From Oscillospiraceae bacterium (GTDB lineage: Bacteria > Bacillota > Clostridia > Saccharofermentanales > Saccharofermentanaceae): a DNA stretch of 5,806 bases. The translations under genes and the position numbers were made by a program. Under the pieces are notes generated by a model. That model did no database searches and was not told where the DNA came from. It worked only from the letters and a program-made list of their open reading frames with translations. Location: positions 1-5,806 of the forward strand of contig CADBNJ010000029.1 in assembly GCA_902795955.1 (NCBI GenBank), given 5' to 3'. Shown here piece after piece: positions 1 through 5,806 of this stretch (the stretch's first letter is position 1; the number at the start of each line of letters is the position of its first letter).

Positions 1-78
1 ATCGTTCACAAAAAAAAAGCAGATCTGTGCATGATTCTGTGAATACGTAAAACACAGGCCCCGGCCCTGAGTCATGGT
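1..78. other. Upstream flank without a recognisable gene
   Basis: No coding region can be supported here. All three + strand frames meet a stop within about the first 50 bases, so at most the last few codons of an upstream gene could be present, and nothing identifies one. There is a run of nine A at 10-18 and a small palindrome CAGATCTG at 20-27, neither with a clear role. The rest of the 312-base gene-free leader is covered by the palindromic repeats, hairpin, promoter and ribosome-binding entries that follow. Confidence 0.5.
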
Positions 79-201
79 TTCCGCAATAATTTAAGATTTT
101 TCCGCGAAAATTGCGGAAGGATTCCTGATTATTGCGGAATCCGCAGAAATTGATCTTTTCTTCCGCAGTTTGTGCGGAAGAATTGCTGCTTCCCGGCGGA
201 A
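79..201. repeat. Two tandem nested palindromes built on TTCCGC/GCGGAA
   Basis: Seven exact copies of one hexamer lie here: TTCCGC at 79, 100 and 161, and GCGGAA at 113, 134, 174 and 196. A one-mismatch copy, ATCCGC, lies at 139. They form two units. Unit 1 has TTCCGC at 79 and 100 mirrored by GCGGAA at 113 and 134, all centred on position 109. Unit 2 has copies at 139, 161, 174 and 196, all centred on position 170. Inner pairs are both TTCCGC-N7-GCGGAA, and same-strand copies within a unit are 21 or 22 bases apart, about two helical turns. The outer arms of unit 1 pair over 12 bases (79-90 with 128-139). The units also share sequence outside the hexamer: 113-130 and 174-191 match at 15 of 18 bases. 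This looks like a duplicated operator array or a REP-like structured element. The function is inferred; the arrangement is directly visible. Confidence 0.8.
158..182. repeat. Perfect 10-bp hairpin inside the second palindromic unit
   Basis: Bases 158-167 (TTCTTCCGCA) are the exact reverse complement of 173-182, with a five-base loop, GTTTG. It is the tightest stem in the leader. No T-run follows on either strand, so it is a poor intrinsic terminator. It fits better as a protein-binding site or as part of the larger nested palindrome. Confidence 0.6.
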
Positions 202-203
202 CC

Positions 204-228
204 GGTGTGATGGAGTCCGGCGCACACC
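204..228 (+). other. Short hairpin before an AT-rich tract
   Basis: GGTGTG at 204-209 pairs with CACACC at 223-228. Bases 212-213 can pair with 217-218 inside the loop. An AT-rich tract follows at 229-246. It could be a weak terminator of upstream transcription, a leader hairpin, or chance. The T-run is broken by A residues, so I do not call it a terminator. Confidence 0.3.
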
Positions 229-239
229 AATATTATATT
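211..239 (+). promoter_or_regulatory. Possible sigma-A-type promoter for the operon
   Basis: TATATT at 234-239 matches TATAAT at five of six positions. TGGAGT, 17 bases upstream at 211-216, matches TTGACA at only three of six. An overlapping TATTAT at 231-236 is another -10 choice. Transcription would begin near 245 and leave a leader of about 70 bases before gene 1. The palindromic array would then end about 10 bases upstream of the -35, which would suit an activator or a looping regulator. The weak -35 makes this a tentative call. Confidence 0.3.
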
Positions 240-298
240 TTTATTAGGAATCAGCACGAATTCGTAGTAAAATTACAGAATAAGCATAACCCCTGAAC

Positions 299-304
299 GG
301 AGGA
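299..304 (+). promoter_or_regulatory. Ribosome binding site of gene 1
   Basis: GGAGGA lies eight bases before the ATG at 313. It is a strong Shine-Dalgarno match at normal spacing and fixes this start codon. Confidence 0.85.
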
Positions 305-312
305 ATCTACTT

Positions 313-2073
313 ATGGCCAAATGGATAATGGTCGTCGATGACGACACTACCAATCTGCAGATGGCAGGTCACATCCTTAGCAAGAACAATATGCGTGTTA
401 CGGCACTTAAATCCGGTAAAGCCCTTCTTGATTATGTCGACAGCAAGGGTGTACCCGATCTCATACTGCTCGATATCAAGATGCCCGAGCTCGACGGATT
501 CGAGACACTTAAGTTGTTCCGGGAACTCGAGGAGAAGAAGGGGCTTCCCGCTACTCCGGTCATCTTCCTGACGGCCGATGAGGATACGAGCACTGAGACG
601 AGAGGATTTGAAGTAGGTGTATCCGACTTCATCCGCAAGCCTTTCAATCCCGATGTATTGCTCAAGAGGATCAACAACGTCATCTCGATGCAGAGCGAGA
701 TGTTGAGCCTCAAGGATGAAGCTACCATAGACAAGCTTACCGGCCTTTACAACAAAGCTGCAACGGGGGTTGAGATGTCCAGGATATGCAGCAGCTCAAC
801 CGGATGTCTGGCCATGATCGACCTCGATTCCTTCAAGCTTGTCAACGATATATACGGCCATGAGATGGGCGACAAGGTGTTGATCACTTTCGCTGATATC
901 ATACGCGATTGCGTGCCTGCGGACAGCAAGGCCGGAAGGATCGGCGGCGATGAGTTCGTGGCATTCTGTACGGGGTTTAACAATGAGGATCAGGTGGCTG
1001 ATTTTACCGTAAAGCTCAATCAGCGTATCCTCTCCACCGCCAAGGTCCTTATGGGTGAAGACATGAATATTCCCCTCGGCGTCTCAGTCGGCGCCATAAT
1101 GGTTCCCAAGCACGGCAATGATTACGCTTCGCTCCTCAAGCTGGCGGACAAGTCGCTCTACAAGGTCAAGAAGAACGGCAAGCACGGTTATGATCTGTAC
1201 ACTTCCGAGTCATTCTCGGATGAGGAGGCAGGATCATCGAATCAGACCATCGGGGAACTGTCGGAGATACTGGGCGAGCGTAATATCAATGATGTTGCAA
1301 TGCAGCTCGACATGGAAGCATTCTCGTATGTTTACAGGTACATTATCAGATATGTTACACGCCACAATACGAATGCGTGCAAGATCCTTTTCACGCTGGA
1401 ACAGCCCGAAGGAATATCCAAGGAGAGATACAACGATTCCTGCGATGAATTCGGCAATCACGTGAGACAGTCCCTGCGCAAATCCGACATCGTGACGCGC
1501 AACAGATTCAATCAGTACTATGTTTTCCTGACTGATTTCCGCGAGGATTTCATAGACCGCATAGCAGGGCAGATAATAAGTTCATGGTACGAGCAGGACG
1601 GCCGCAACACCAATATCAGATACGACAGTGAATTCATCACACCGAGGGAAGGCAGAGATTTCGAGGTGCAGGATAAGCATGTTATCGTGGTCGACGATGA
1701 CGAACAGTACCTGAAGTTTGCCTCCAAGATCCTTAACGATAAGAGTATCCGGGTGACGCCGCTCAATTCAGGAACGGCACTGCTGGATTACATTGATAAC
1801 AACGAAGAATTGCCCGACCTCATCCTTCTTGACATCAAGATGCCCGGCATGGACGGCTTTGAGACACTTGAGAAGCTTAAGGGCCGCTGCAGCGAAGTGG
1901 CGAGGATCCCGGTCATTTTCCTTACGGCCGATGACAGTGACGGCGCGGAAGACAAGGGCTTAAGCCTCGGTGCGATCGACTTCCTCAGGAAGCCGTGCGC
2001 TCCGGAGATAATGATACTCCGCATCAATCACATACTTGAGTTGATGATGCTCAGGAAGAGATATCACAGATAA
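313..2073 (+). CDS. Dual-receiver diguanylate cyclase (REC-GGDEF-degenerate GGDEF-REC)
   Basis: This is a cytoplasmic response regulator predicted to make c-di-GMP from two GTP. Receiver 1 (about residues 3-124) has the acidic pocket D9-D11, phospho-acceptor D54, T87 and K109. The GGDEF domain (about 135-296) is complete: DKLTGLYNK at 140-148, metal ligand D170, N178/D179, GGDEF at 211-215 and the closing KKNGKHGY. It lacks the RxxD inhibitory site; PADS stands at 202-205. Residues about 322-446 look like a second, degenerate GGDEF domain, in which RxxD is present (R389-D392) and RFNQY (398-402) replaces the signature, so it should not be catalytic. Receiver 2 (about 455-577) has D461-D463, D507, T538 and K560 and is about half identical to receiver 1 by eye. 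No membrane segment, HTH or EAL domain is visible. The stop is 28 bases before the kinase gene, its likely phosphodonor. GGDEF activity is well supported; the degenerate-domain call is moderate. Confidence 0.92.
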   Translation: MAKWIMVVDDDTTNLQMAGHILSKNNMRVTALKSGKALLDYVDSKGVPDLILLDIKMPELDGFETLKLFRELEEKKGLPATPVIFLTADEDTSTETRGFEVGVSDFIRKPFNPDVLLKRINNVISMQSEMLSLKDEATIDKLTGLYNKAATGVEMSRICSSSTGCLAMIDLDSFKLVNDIYGHEMGDKVLITFADIIRDCVPADSKAGRIGGDEFVAFCTGFNNEDQVADFTVKLNQRILSTAKVLMGEDMNIPLGVSVGAIMVPKHGNDYASLLKLADKSLYKVKKNGKHGYDLYTSESFSDEEAGSSNQTIGELSEILGERNINDVAMQLDMEAFSYVYRYIIRYVTRHNTNACKILFTLEQPEGISKERYNDSCDEFGNHVRQSLRKSDIVTRNRFNQYYVFLTDFREDFIDRIAGQIISSWYEQDGRNTNIRYDSEFITPREGRDFEVQDKHVIVVDDDEQYLKFASKILNDKSIRVTPLNSGTALLDYIDNNEELPDLILLDIKMPGMDGFETLEKLKGRCSEVARIPVIFLTADDSDGAEDKGLSLGAIDFLRKPCAPEIMILRINHILELMMLRKRYHR

Positions 2074-2089
2074 CACCGATCTTTACATC

Positions 2090-2094
2090 AGGAG
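2090..2094 (+). promoter_or_regulatory. Ribosome binding site of gene 2
   Basis: AGGAG lies seven bases before the ATG at 2102, inside the 28-base gap after gene 1. I see no terminator or promoter in the gap, which supports co-transcription. Confidence 0.8.
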
Positions 2095-2101
2095 ATAAGT
2101 C

Positions 2102-4711
2102 ATGGGCACAACAAACACTCGAAATGAATTATTCAAGTCCTCCAACTTGATAATTCAGGTCTGTTATACGATCTTTTCTGTAGTATTATCCGTAGAATCC
2201 CTGCTTCTTGGCTGGATAATCTGGCCTCTCATACCGATATGTGTAGGAGTAATAGTATCCTGGGCAATGTTTATCAAGAAGTCCATGTCGGCATATCACC
2301 GCATCTGGATCTGCGCCATACTCCTTATGGTCTCCTTCTTCTATTACGGAACATACCCTACCAGCGCATATGATCTCGCCATTGTCATGGCGGCTGTCAT
2401 CATGCTCTTTACCGTTACGGGGAACAAGACGATAATCACGATGTTCCAGATAACATATTTCATCACCATGGCATACTGCATCGCACTGCTCGTGCAGGAG
2501 GGCGCGGCAGTCGATCTTCTGATGATAACAAGGACCATGATGCACTGCGGAATGATCCTGATGATCGGCCACATATCCAAGACGATAATCGACAAGTGGA
2601 GCGAGGTGCTCAGTGCCTCCGAGGACGAGATCACACTGCTCACAGAATCGACCGAGAGACTTAATGATTTCCTCACCAACGTATCTCACGAACTCAGAAC
2701 TCCCGTCAATGCCGTTATCGGACTCACCGGCGTATGCATTGACAAAGAGGAGAAGGATGATATCCGCAGGGATATGGAATCCGTAAGAAGTGCAGGCAGA
2801 CGTGTGGCGGAACAGATCAGCGACATCCTTGATTATTCCGAGATCGACAGGGGCAAGCTCGTCAAGAACAGCGAGGACTATATGGTCTCATCGCTCATGA
2901 ACGACCTTATCAATGACCTGTACGATTCCAGGAGACCTGAGCTTGAACTGATAATCGATATCGATCCTTCGATTCCCGCCGCGATGAATTCCGATGTTAC
3001 CAAGCTCAAGAAGATCCTTAAGTCTCTCATAACAAACGGCCTCAAATATACAAACGAGGGCGGCGTCTATGTGAAGCTGGACACCGAGGCCCAGTCATAC
3101 GGAGTTAACCTTCAGATCGAAGTATCCGATACCGGTATCGGAATGACCGAAGATGAGGTTGACCATATATACGAACAGTTCTATCAGGCAGATTCCGGCA
3201 GGAGCCGCGTCGGCGGCGGTCTCGGACTGGGCATGAGCATCGTACGCGGATTTGTAATGTCCATGGGCGGCTTCATGACTGTCAGCAGCAAGGTCAATGA
3301 AGGTACTACGGTACGCGTCAGCATTCCGCAGAAGGTCGTTGACAGTTCGAGCTGCATGTCCATTGCGGAACCCGACAAGCTCTGCCTTGCCGCTTTCCTG
3401 CATATCGATAAATTTGAGAATCCGCGTGTCCGTGAATACTATAATTCCTGCCTGTTCAACATAGTCAAAGGACTCGGAATACAGATGCACAGAGTCGAGA
3501 ACCCGGAGAATCTCAAGACACTGTGTGATTCCGTCAATATCACTCATCTCTTCGTCGGGGAGCGCGAATACCGTGATCACATGGATCTCATCGAGAGCCT
3601 GACAACTGACATGGTCGTCGTAGTAGTCGCCAATCCGGGATTCGCACTGCCTTCAGATTCCAGAGTCAGGATCCTTGAGAAGCCCTTCTACTGCTTCCCC
3701 ATCGTATCTGCCCTCAATTCGGACATCAGCAACAAAGACATCTCGAAGGGTCACATGGTCATCAGCAACGTTCATGCACTCGTTGTGGATGATGAACCGA
3801 TGAACCTCATAGTAGCCAAGAGTATTTTCAAGCGTTACGGAATGAAGGTAACAACGGCAAATTCCGGGCCGGAATCGATCGAAGCCTGCAGGAAAGAGCT
3901 GTTCGACATCATCTTCATGGATCACATGATGGGCGGAATGGACGGCGTCGAAGCGATGAAGAGGATCAGGGCGGATGTCTCAGGTCTCGGACATAATGTA
4001 CCTATTGTAGCTTTGACTGCAAATGCCATGAGCTCGGCAAAGCAGATGTTCATGTCGGTCGGCTTTGACGGCTTTGTAAGCAAGCCCATCGAGATTGAGG
4101 AACTGGAGCGTGTTCTCAAGAAGCTCCTGCCTGTATCATCCATCTCGTATGTTAAGGATTCTGACATAAGGCCGTCCTCTGACGACGGCGGGGAAGCTGC
4201 GGTTGCGGCATCGGAATCACAGCCTGTGACACTGAGCGGCAAGCTCAGGGCAGGCAACATCGATATTGAGACGGGACTTCACTACTGTGCGGGAGATCTT
4301 GATTTCTATAAGACTCTGCTGCTGCAGATAGCCGGCGAATCCAAGGATAAGGTTGCCTCGCTCAACAGATCCTACATCGATAAAGACTGGAAGAATTACG
4401 AGATCGTCATCCATGCCGTCAAGAGCACGACCAAGACGATCGGCGCACTCGGTATCTCCGGCGATGCACTGGCTCTCGAGAATGCAGCCAAGGAGAGCGA
4501 CATCGATTACATTGTGAATAATCACGAGCGTGTCATCAAGGATATCGAGAACCTCAGGCAGACGATCCTTTCCGCTCTCGACAAGCAGGAGGAGAAGCCT
4601 GAGAAAGAAGAGGAAGTATTTGAATTCGGACCGGGACAGGATGATGTGATAAACGATACTGACGATTCCGACGAGATCTTTGAGTTCAATCCTGACGGGG
4701 AGGAGAATTGA
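2102..4711 (+). CDS. Six-helix membrane hybrid histidine kinase with receiver and Hpt domains
   Basis: This is a membrane sensor kinase carrying an internal phosphorelay. Six hydrophobic segments (about residues 16-37, 39-58, 68-83, 91-106, 111-131, 138-158) form the sensor, with almost no extracellular domain, so the signal is probably sensed in or near the membrane. A helical linker leads to HisKA with H196 in SHELRTP. The HATPase has N312 (N box), D343-TGIGM (G1), F360 and the glycine-rich G2 at 371-377, all intact. Residues about 426-542 look like a degenerate receiver: G486/E487 stand where the phospho-Asp should be, but K527-P is kept. A true receiver follows (about 558-676; D563/D564, D607, T639, K661), then a low-complexity linker (about 678-717) and an Hpt domain (about 718-822) with H771 in HAVKS. 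The acidic tail repeats EVFEFGPG/EIFEFNPD. The Hpt could phosphorylate the receivers of gene 1. The ligand is unknown. Confidence 0.93.
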   Translation: MGTTNTRNELFKSSNLIIQVCYTIFSVVLSVESLLLGWIIWPLIPICVGVIVSWAMFIKKSMSAYHRIWICAILLMVSFFYYGTYPTSAYDLAIVMAAVIMLFTVTGNKTIITMFQITYFITMAYCIALLVQEGAAVDLLMITRTMMHCGMILMIGHISKTIIDKWSEVLSASEDEITLLTESTERLNDFLTNVSHELRTPVNAVIGLTGVCIDKEEKDDIRRDMESVRSAGRRVAEQISDILDYSEIDRGKLVKNSEDYMVSSLMNDLINDLYDSRRPELELIIDIDPSIPAAMNSDVTKLKKILKSLITNGLKYTNEGGVYVKLDTEAQSYGVNLQIEVSDTGIGMTEDEVDHIYEQFYQADSGRSRVGGGLGLGMSIVRGFVMSMGGFMTVSSKVNEGTTVRVSIPQKVVDSSSCMSIAEPDKLCLAAFLHIDKFENPRVREYYNSCLFNIVKGLGIQMHRVENPENLKTLCDSVNITHLFVGEREYRDHMDLIESLTTDMVVVVVANPGFALPSDSRVRILEKPFYCFPIVSALNSDISNKDISKGHMVISNVHALVVDDEPMNLIVAKSIFKRYGMKVTTANSGPESIEACRKELFDIIFMDHMMGGMDGVEAMKRIRADVSGLGHNVPIVALTANAMSSAKQMFMSVGFDGFVSKPIEIEELERVLKKLLPVSSISYVKDSDIRPSSDDGGEAAVAASESQPVTLSGKLRAGNIDIETGLHYCAGDLDFYKTLLLQIAGESKDKVASLNRSYIDKDWKNYEIVIHAVKSTTKTIGALGISGDALALENAAKESDIDYIVNNHERVIKDIENLRQTILSALDKQEEKPEKEEEVFEFGPGQDDVINDTDDSDEIFEFNPDGEEN
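4697..4705 (+). promoter_or_regulatory. Ribosome binding site of gene 3, inside the end of gene 2
   Basis: GGGGAGGAG lies eight bases before the ATG at 4714 and forms part of the last codons of gene 2 (encoding D-G-E-E). The gene 2 stop and the gene 3 start are only two bases apart. Together these point to translational coupling and decide the gene 3 start. Confidence 0.85.
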
Positions 4712-4713
4712 TC

Positions 4714-5806
4714 ATGAGAGGTTTAGCAGTACTGTCTTATTTATATGATGATTCCGTTGACACCAGACAGAGATTGTATGTCCTGAGCACAAATCTTACC
4801 GTGGCAATGCTGGCCGTATCAACGGCATTGATGGCACTCAGCAAGGAGTACATAAGGGATATCCCCTATATGCTGGGAGTCATTGCCCTTATCATCCTTT
4901 GCGGAATGCTTGCGTTCAAAACAAACAAATTCGATGCCGGAATAGTATCGATCATCTCAATATTGAGTTTTGCTTACTTCCCGATAAGCTTCTTCAACGA
5001 AGACGGGGCTTCAGGCGCAGCGCCGCTGTGGTTTATCTATAATCTGTTCCTTATCGGGATCCTGATGCGCGGCAGGACAAGGATCATTTTCTCGCTGCTT
5101 GAGGAAGCAATAGGCATCGCATGTTATGCTCTGTCTTATTTCTATCCCCAGCTTGTCGCGGACAACTCTTCCCTGCTTACTTACATCTATTCGTTCATTA
5201 CTCTGGTCATGGTAACAACGAGCATCATGATCATCATCAACTGGGAGCATAAGCTCTATATCCAGAAGAGCAAGATAGCCGAGGAACAGCGCAAACAGAT
5301 CGAGGCACTCAATGCATCACAGAACCGGTTCTTCTCAAGCATGAGCCATGAGATAAGAACCCCGATCAACACGATAATCGGACTTAATGAGATGATCATG
5401 CGTGAGGACATAAGCGATGAGGTTGCTGAGGATTCGGCTAACATCAGGGTCGCGGGCAAGCTTCTCCTCAATCTGATCAATGACATACTCGATATGTCCA
5501 AGTTCCAGGCAGGTGATATGCACCTCCTGATCGATTCGTATTCAACAGGCGACATGCTCTCGGAGCTCGTAGGCATGCTGTGGATAAGGGCCAAAGAGAA
5601 GAACCTCGAATTCAAGGTCAATGTTGCTCCCGACATTCCCGCCGAACTCATGGGCGATGAAGTAAGGATCAAGCAGATACTGATGAACATCCTGAACAAT
5701 GCCATCAAGTACACAAAGAAAGGCTCCATCACCCTGTCCGTCGAATGCGAACATAAGGAGAACGATTCATATAACATGATCTATTCCGTAGCAGACACGG
5801 GCATGG
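4714..5806 (+). CDS. Six-helix membrane sensor histidine kinase, 3' end outside the window
   Basis: The reading frame is open to the window edge, giving 364 complete codons. It starts MRGLAVLSYLYDD. Six hydrophobic segments can be seen (about residues 22-42, 50-68, 74-94, 103-118, 123-143, 154-176), followed by a charged helical linker (about 177-206). HisKA follows with H212 in SMSHEIRTP, and then the HATPase with the N box LNNAIKYT (N329). The window ends in the G1 box just after DTGM (D361-M364), so the rest of the ATP-binding domain and any receiver or Hpt domain are unseen. The kinase core resembles that of gene 2 (for example PAELMGDEVRIKQIL against PAAMNSDVTKLKKIL), but the membrane halves show no obvious similarity, so the two probably sense different signals. 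It begins two bases after gene 2 and is likely co-translated with it. Whether it is a hybrid kinase is unknown. Confidence 0.92.
   Translation, partial: MRGLAVLSYLYDDSVDTRQRLYVLSTNLTVAMLAVSTALMALSKEYIRDIPYMLGVIALIILCGMLAFKTNKFDAGIVSIISILSFAYFPISFFNEDGASGAAPLWFIYNLFLIGILMRGRTRIIFSLLEEAIGIACYALSYFYPQLVADNSSLLTYIYSFITLVMVTTSIMIIINWEHKLYIQKSKIAEEQRKQIEALNASQNRFFSSMSHEIRTPINTIIGLNEMIMREDISDEVAEDSANIRVAGKLLLNLINDILDMSKFQAGDMHLLIDSYSTGDMLSELVGMLWIRAKEKNLEFKVNVAPDIPAELMGDEVRIKQILMNILNNAIKYTKKGSITLSVECEHKENDSYNMIYSVADTGM

Noticed and set aside
1..42. Tail of an upstream gene (13 codons to a TGA at 40-42 in frame 1)
   Set aside because: It is too short to identify, includes a poly-lysine run from the A-tract, and has nothing to set it apart from chance.
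158..182. Rho-independent terminator
   Set aside because: The stem is strong, but neither strand has a T-run directly after it.
79..201. CRISPR array
   Set aside because: The repeated element is only six bases, alternates in orientation and has no uniform unique spacers.
1..312. A c-di-GMP (GEMM) riboswitch in the leader, suggested by the GGDEF gene downstream
   Set aside because: I could not find the conserved GEMM core or its two-stem layout. The visible structure is repeated TTCCGC/GCGGAA palindromes instead.
2186..2689. A 167-codon open frame on the - strand
   Set aside because: It lies wholly antisense to the membrane part of the gene 2 kinase, and its translation resembles no protein I know.
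4697..4716. Genes 2 and 3 as one gene split by a frameshift
   Set aside because: Gene 2 ends naturally after an Hpt domain and acidic tail, and gene 3 has its own strong ribosome site and a full new membrane sensor.
5256..5777. A 173-codon open frame on the - strand
   Set aside because: It is antisense to the clear HisKA and HATPase coding sequence of gene 3.

Overview
The window holds three genes on the + strand, closely spaced and reading in the same direction. They form a signal-transduction operon that links membrane sensor histidine kinases to cyclic-di-GMP. Strong Shine-Dalgarno sequences, roughly balanced GC content and the style of the proteins (six-helix membrane sensors, hybrid kinases, REC/GGDEF proteins) suggest a Clostridia-type Firmicute, perhaps of the Lachnospiraceae or a neighbouring gut/rumen family. 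This assignment is inferred from sequence style only; no marker gene is present.

Layout: positions 1-312 contain no gene I can support. They do contain a structured region at 79-201 made of two tandem nested palindromes built on TTCCGC/GCGGAA, then a short hairpin and a possible promoter at 204-239, then a good ribosome binding site. Gene 1 (313-2073) encodes a 586-residue cytoplasmic protein with the order REC, GGDEF, degenerate GGDEF-like, REC. Gene 2 (2102-4711) encodes an 869-residue six-helix membrane hybrid histidine kinase with HisKA, HATPase, a degenerate receiver, an intact receiver, an Hpt domain and an acidic tail. Gene 3 (4714 to the window edge) encodes a second six-helix membrane histidine kinase and is cut off inside its ATP-binding domain.

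How the parts may work together (inference): gene 2 carries a complete His-Asp-His relay (H196, D607, H771). Its Hpt could pass phosphate to one or both receivers of gene 1, whose first GGDEF domain looks able to make c-di-GMP. The gene 1 enzyme domain lacks the usual RxxD product-inhibition site. The degenerate domain beside it has an RxxD exactly where an I-site would lie, although its GGDEF signature has become RFNQY. Catalysis and product sensing may therefore be split between two domains of one chain. That, together with the nested palindromes upstream, is the most noteworthy content of the window.
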